Shown piece after piece: positions 60,176-64,000 of a stretch of DNA of 64,000 nucleotides. A program made the translations under genes and the position numbers. The notes beneath the pieces were generated by a model. The model saw nothing but the letters and a program-made list of their open reading frames with translations, was not told the origin of the DNA and searched no databases. Origin of the DNA: CAYQVW01 sp964421245 (GTDB lineage Bacteria; Margulisbacteria; WOR-1; XYC2-FULL-46-14); the NCBI GenBank assembly GCA_964421245.1, contig CAYQVW010000005.1, positions 1 to 64,000 on the forward strand. Direction: 5' to 3'. Each line of letters begins with the position of its first letter. Within the stretch, counting starts at the first letter, position 1.

Positions 60176-61206
60176 TGAGAAGAATAAATAAAAAGGGTTT
60201 TGTATTAGTCGTTTCTATCTATGTAATGGTCATTTTTGCCGTATTGGGGATAACTCTTTCGGCTTTTATTTCAGGAGAAGCGACTGGTAATTCTTTATTT
60301 GTAAATGGTCTTAAGGCTTTACATGTTACAGAGGGGGGAGCTGAGTACGCAATTCTTACTGATTTGGCTAATGATTTTGACTGGTCAGATAACGATGGAG
60401 ATAGCCACTTGGGGGTTGATTTGGGGGAGGGGGAATTTGATGTTTGGATTGCAAGTTCAAGCCCGGAGAGTGCCTCCATTAGTTCAACTGGATATGTTAA
60501 TCGTGGTAATCTTTTTTCAGAGGTTAGAAGGCAAGCGGTGGTTGAGATACAAAGGTTCTATGAACCTGTGTTAAATAACCTAATGTATATCAGTGGCAGG
60601 ATTAATATGAATCATGCAACAGGTCTTGCTAGTGGAGCTCCGTTAGTATCTGGATCGGATATTGTCACAGGAGAGGTGGTTGTTGATGGCGGGATTGTGG
60701 AATATGAATCCATTGTTATGCCAACTGTCGATTGGAATGCATATAAGAGCTTGGCCGTGTCACAGGGTAATTATTATGGGGGTGACCTGGATATATCTCA
60801 ATCTCAAACTATGAGTGGGGTTTATTATGTTGAGGGGAATGTTTCAATGGATAACTATGTAACCATCAATGGGTCTCTAATTGTGGGGGGGAATGTAAAC
60901 ATGAACCAGGTTACGGGGCTTTATATTACTCCAGAGGTATCTGGTCATCCGGCTATGATAGTCGGTGGAAATATAAATGCCACGCAGATTGATGATGGTT
61001 ATATTACCGGTCTGGTTTATACTGGTGGAAATATAACCATGAATAACTGTAATCAAATGACAATTGTTGGGGCGTTGTTGTCTGGTGGACGTGTTAGTGA
61101 GGTTAATGCAAGTAGCATTACTCTGCTATACGATCCACTTGTTAGGCAGACTGCTTTTATTGGATCTGGCTCTGATATTTCGATAACGAAATGGACAAAT
61201 ATTTAG
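60175..61206 (+). CDS. PilX/GspK-like minor pilin with repetitive beta domain (set 1)
   Basis: The 343-residue protein has leader MRRINKKG before FVLVVSIYVMVIF and lacks Glu5, as GspK and PilX proteins do. AEGGAEYAIL-type sequence (TEGGAEYAILTDL, about 44) follows the helix. The C-terminal half (about 190-320) repeats GxxxVGGNxxMN-like units (VEGNVSMDNY, IVGGNVNMNQ, IVGGNINATQ, YTGGNITMNN). This suggests a beta-solenoid rather than a standard PilX head. It probably caps or initiates the pilus. Set 2 begins directly after its stop. Confidence 0.82.
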   Translation: MRRINKKGFVLVVSIYVMVIFAVLGITLSAFISGEATGNSLFVNGLKALHVTEGGAEYAILTDLANDFDWSDNDGDSHLGVDLGEGEFDVWIASSSPESASISSTGYVNRGNLFSEVRRQAVVEIQRFYEPVLNNLMYISGRINMNHATGLASGAPLVSGSDIVTGEVVVDGGIVEYESIVMPTVDWNAYKSLAVSQGNYYGGDLDISQSQTMSGVYYVEGNVSMDNYVTINGSLIVGGNVNMNQVTGLYITPEVSGHPAMIVGGNINATQIDDGYITGLVYTGGNITMNNCNQMTIVGALLSGGRVSEVNASSITLLYDPLVRQTAFIGSGSDISITKWTNI

Positions 61207-61235
61207 TTGACAAGGGGGGGCTATCAGTCTAGAAT
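61197..61235 (+). promoter_or_regulatory. Promoter of minor-pilin set 2
   Basis: TTGACA at 61207-61212 and TAGAAT at 61230-61235, spacer 17 bases. The start at 61243 is 7 bases after the -10, so the mRNA should be leaderless. The 17-mer at 61197-61213 is identical to that at 58685-58701. Confidence 0.65.
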
Positions 61236-61242
61236 AATGCAA

Positions 61243-61803
61243 ATGCAAAAAAAAGGATTTACATTAATAGAATTAGTTATAACTATTGTAGTGCTTGCTG
61301 TTATAGCTACAACTTTTTTTCTTCGCCACCAAGATAATGATGGAATAAAGGTTTTTAATGCTGCAGAAAGAGTAGCTGCAGACATACGTTATATGCGATC
61401 TTTAGCCATAAGCGAGAGTAGATATTTTGGTGTGCAGTTTTCATACTATGCTGGCCCAGGTGGGATTGCTTCTTTTCTGGTCTACATAGATGACAGTGGC
61501 AATCTAGCTTATTATACCGATCCAACCCATAATACCGGTAACTCTGGCATCTGTCTTCTAACATCTAGCGATTTAGGCGGTGTAGCCTTTGGTCCTAATG
61601 CAGTAGATGGCACCATGTACTACTTTATCGTTTTTGATCATGAAGGAAAGCCGATGGTTGGTCAAAATTCGGGTTTTAAGATAATTAACTTAGTTCCTTT
61701 GCCAGATGTTTATTCGATCGTGTTTAATAAGGGTAGCAGTTATAAACAGGTCAGGATAAAACCAAATACAGGAGAGGTGAGAGTTAGAGATTATGCACCA
61801 TAA
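61243..61803 (+). CDS. Minor pilin, GspH/FimT-like (set 2)
   Basis: The 186-residue prepilin has leader MQKKG before FTLIEL. The head has AAERVAADIRYMRSLAISESRYFGVQF (about 37-63), parallel to the set 1 protein at 58736 (MAADIRYAQNLAIARRGWYGVRF), so the two are related GspH-like subunits. The ATG at 61243 is preferred over 61237 because it lies 7 bases from a promoter -10. Its end overlaps the next gene by 11 bases. Confidence 0.87.
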   Translation: MQKKGFTLIELVITIVVLAVIATTFFLRHQDNDGIKVFNAAERVAADIRYMRSLAISESRYFGVQFSYYAGPGGIASFLVYIDDSGNLAYYTDPTHNTGNSGICLLTSSDLGGVAFGPNAVDGTMYYFIVFDHEGKPMVGQNSGFKIINLVPLPDVYSIVFNKGSSYKQVRIKPNTGEVRVRDYAP

Positions 61804-62302
61804 CAACAGGAAAGGGGTAACATTAATTGAATTAGTTATAGCAATGTTGGTGATTAGTATTTCCGTACTAACATTGATTAATGTGTTTTCCTTTGTGGCA
61901 TCAAAGACTATTGAACAAGATGATGCGGTTCTGGCCGCCTTTCTTGCCCAAGGTAAAATGGAAGAATATCTTGCTAAAGGAATTAACTCAATTAACACAA
62001 TTCCTAATCCTTGGCCCAATCCTTGGCCATCCTTTAGTCGTAATAATGGTCCGCCTTCTGATCCAGTTTTTGATTATGGTGGACAGTTTGGTAATATTGT
62101 TGAAAGTTTTCAATACAAAGTGGAGGTCAGTTTTTTGGACAAGTTCAGCAATCCTCTTTCTCCTGGGACTCCGGACCTTTATCCTGAAACTTTGCATGAG
62201 ATGAGACTGCTAACGGTGACCGTTCAAAAAATTGATGTAGCAGGGGTTATTGTTCCCATTAATACGTTCTCTTGTATATATCCATCGAGGTTATTGGAAT
62301 GA
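61793..62302 (+). CDS. Minor pilin, GspI/PilV-like (set 2)
   Basis: The 169-residue prepilin has leader MHHNNRKG before VTLIEL (a Val at +1). AAFLAQGKMEEYLAKGINSI (about 43) parallels FLAEEVMEKILVKG in the set 1 protein at 59292. The head is Pro and Asn rich (PNPWPNPWPSF, about 66-76). It overlaps both neighbours (11 bases upstream, 4 downstream). Confidence 0.85.
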   Translation: MHHNNRKGVTLIELVIAMLVISISVLTLINVFSFVASKTIEQDDAVLAAFLAQGKMEEYLAKGINSINTIPNPWPNPWPSFSRNNGPPSDPVFDYGGQFGNIVESFQYKVEVSFLDKFSNPLSPGTPDLYPETLHEMRLLTVTVQKIDVAGVIVPINTFSCIYPSRLLE

Positions 62303-62982
62303 GAAAAAGAGCTATAACTCTAATAGAAATGGTTATTGTTATTACCATCGTTGCAATTGGGGCTGGTATCTTTATGGCCCTCATTACAAAGTCCATTGAT
62401 ATATTTGTTCTTTACAAGGATTACAATGCCGCTCAGATGAAAGCGGTAAGGACTATGAATAAAATTTCAACCCAAATTAGAAAAGCTAAACGAATTGATA
62501 CAGTGTATCTTATTAATCCAGACAGTATGCAATTTAGGGTTGATGAACCTGAGGGAGCGGGGGGGCTGATGGAAGTTCTCCAAAATATGGTTGGTTTTTT
62601 TGTTATTCCGAAACCTCAAAACTTTGCTTTGTTTTTCTATGATTGGCATGCTACGGGGAAGGTCCCTTCTCCCGGGACTCCATATGGTGCGAGTTTCTTA
62701 AGTGATCCTGCTAATTTGTATTTTGATGGTTCTAACACTTTTGTTAAATTTAAACTTGCCAATATTAAATATCCAAATATTTTTCAGTTTTTAGGGGTTA
62801 GTAGAAATAATCCTGCCAATGCAGCAGAAATAATGCCTGGTAATGTATCTGATTTTCAAGATCCTAATCATCCCGGCCAGAATTCTGCAAGATTAGTTAG
62901 GATTGTAATGGATGTAGAAGAAGGAGATGAGACTTTTACTTTAGGAAGTGTAGTTAGGATAAGGAGGAATAATTTATATTGA
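62299..62982 (+). CDS. Minor pilin, GspJ/PilW-like (set 2)
   Basis: The 227-residue prepilin has leader MRKRA before ITLIEM, with Ala at -1, then the assembly helix. A long head contains MKAVRTMNKISTQIRKAKRI (about 44-63), as in GspJ/PilW. It is 65 residues longer than the set 1 equivalent at 59687. The start overlaps the previous stop; the next gene begins at 62979 inside its end. Confidence 0.85.
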   Translation: MRKRAITLIEMVIVITIVAIGAGIFMALITKSIDIFVLYKDYNAAQMKAVRTMNKISTQIRKAKRIDTVYLINPDSMQFRVDEPEGAGGLMEVLQNMVGFFVIPKPQNFALFFYDWHATGKVPSPGTPYGASFLSDPANLYFDGSNTFVKFKLANIKYPNIFQFLGVSRNNPANAAEIMPGNVSDFQDPNHPGQNSARLVRIVMDVEEGDETFTLGSVVRIRRNNLY

Positions 62983-64000
62983 TTAATAAGACAAAAGGAA
63001 TGTCTTTGATAGCAGCCATTTTTGTAATGGTGATTTTTCTGTTGTTGGGGACTACTTTAATTTCAATATTATCCGGGGATGTTATTTCCGCTGGAAAGCA
63101 ACTCTATCATACAAAGGCTTTTTATGCTGCTGAGGCAGGGATAGAGTATACCATGAGTCGTCTTTTGAGAAATGATTATGATTGGGCGGATAATAATTTT
63201 ACTGGAATGGGTATGCCTTTTGCTGATACCGATAAAGGCTATCCACCAAGTACCACTCCTCCATATCCTTCCTATACTGGTAGCGCAAGAATCAATATGG
63301 TCAGCCGAGATATAGATGGAGCCGATTTTACCACTCGTGTTACTAATGCTCACGAAGGAAGATCTGGAATCAAGGATACTCATTGGCCTATGACCTGGCT
63401 TTGGTCAGAATGCATATTACAATCAAATGGGAAAGCTTCTTTAAATGCGCATGCCTCTTTAACCCAAAGGGTAGAACGATACCTTTGTCCAACCCTAAAT
63501 TATTCTATGGCGACACCAATGGGTCCGATTAATTTAATGTTTACTGGGGGGGGTGTTATGGCAATAAACTATTCACACCCGAGCACTGCAAAAGTAATAT
63601 CTGGTACTACTATTAGCTATGGTGGAGTAGTAGGCGGAGTTAAAGTAGATTATCCTAACGATTTTCCAAGTGTTGGTCCACAGTGGTACCCTCTTAAACT
63701 TGAACCAAGTGATTACAAAAAGTTTGCTAAAATGGTAGTTCCTCATGACACAGAATTAATAGCTCCTTATTATGAAGGCCTTATTTATTGTGAAGGAACT
63801 TTGCACATTGGTAGCAATACTGCACCGATTAAGGCTTGGAGAACTGTAATAGATGGTTCAATCATAGCCGAGGGGGATATAATTATTCACGATCAGGTTC
63901 AAGTACAAATCAATGCTAACCCCGATTCTTTTTTACCAGATGCCTATTTACCCGCAATGGTTGCAGAAAACAATATTTATAGTGATGGGCTGGGAATAGA
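62979..64000 (+). CDS. PilX/GspK-like minor pilin (set 2), cut by the window end
   Basis: At least 340 residues are encoded before the window ends. It starts at TTG (62979) with leader MINKTKG before MSLIAAIFVMVIFLLLG; an ATG follows at 63000 but would remove the leader. It lacks Glu5. LYHTKAFYAAEAGIEYTMSRLLRND (about 43-67) is the classic PilX pattern. Later parts recall the beta-solenoid of the set 1 protein at 60175 (LIYCEGTLHIGSN, SIIAEGDIIIHD). An AAGGAGG lies 11 bases before the start. The 3' end is missing. Confidence 0.85.
   Translation, partial: MINKTKGMSLIAAIFVMVIFLLLGTTLISILSGDVISAGKQLYHTKAFYAAEAGIEYTMSRLLRNDYDWADNNFTGMGMPFADTDKGYPPSTTPPYPSYTGSARINMVSRDIDGADFTTRVTNAHEGRSGIKDTHWPMTWLWSECILQSNGKASLNAHASLTQRVERYLCPTLNYSMATPMGPINLMFTGGGVMAINYSHPSTAKVISGTTISYGGVVGGVKVDYPNDFPSVGPQWYPLKLEPSDYKKFAKMVVPHDTELIAPYYEGLIYCEGTLHIGSNTAPIKAWRTVIDGSIIAEGDIIIHDQVQVQINANPDSFLPDAYLPAMVAENNIYSDGLGI

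Overview
The window is AT-rich bacterial DNA from a diderm (outer-membrane) organism. The signs are beta-barrel proteins ending in aromatic residues, LolA-like periplasmic carriers, an SLH-domain porin and type IV pili. The SLH porin, the AroH-type chorismate mutase, the short-intergenic gene style and many proteins without recognisable relatives suggest a candidate lineage near Cyanobacteria, such as Margulisbacteria/Saganbacteria (WOR-1). That placement is inference. No prophage, insertion sequence or CRISPR array was seen.

Layout. 135-3374 (minus): rho, tRNA-Leu(CAA), accA, accD. 3600-7864: rpsT, ispE, a Fic protein, a small toxin-antitoxin-like nucleotidyltransferase pair and the radical-SAM protein YgiQ. 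7898-11115: a two-gene operon of unknown function with a transglutaminase-like membrane protein. 11149-15887: a winged-helix/ANTAR RNA-binding regulator, then carA and carB behind an attenuator-like hairpin. The CarA glutaminase triad is gone. 16163-19508: an AbiE toxin-antitoxin operon flanked by direct repeats, an unknown protein and a kinase-like protein. 19687-32340: envelope genes. Here two parallel export modules each combine an inner-membrane energiser (RND, or ABC ATPase plus two FtsX permeases) with a LolA-like periplasmic protein and an outer-membrane barrel. 32337-40687: cyclophilin, RNase P RNA, flippase-like protein, RNase H, an orphan, DJ-1, an M50 protease, the SLH porin, birA, aroH and aroF. 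40758-47486: a 1,887-residue beta-helix/Ig surface protein and hflX. 47530-64000: a type IV pilus locus (response regulator, PilB, histidine kinase, PilC, pilin), a membrane glycosylation-type cluster and two successive minor-pilin quartets. The last gene is cut by the window edge.

Three things stand out. (1) Four orphan transcription units (7898, 18615, 25761, 34669), plus a fifth site at 25465, share a TGAAATTT-N11/12-nnnGATAw element resembling sigma-28 promoters. It lies so close to the ATG that the mRNAs should be leaderless or nearly so. (2) A CarA with all three glutaminase residues replaced lies directly behind a wHTH-ANTAR regulator and a leader terminator, which suggests an ammonia-fed, antitermination-controlled carbamoyl-phosphate synthetase. 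(3) The LolA-like/barrel pair occurs twice with two different energisers. The minor-pilin quartet is also present twice, each copy behind the same 17-bp promoter segment.
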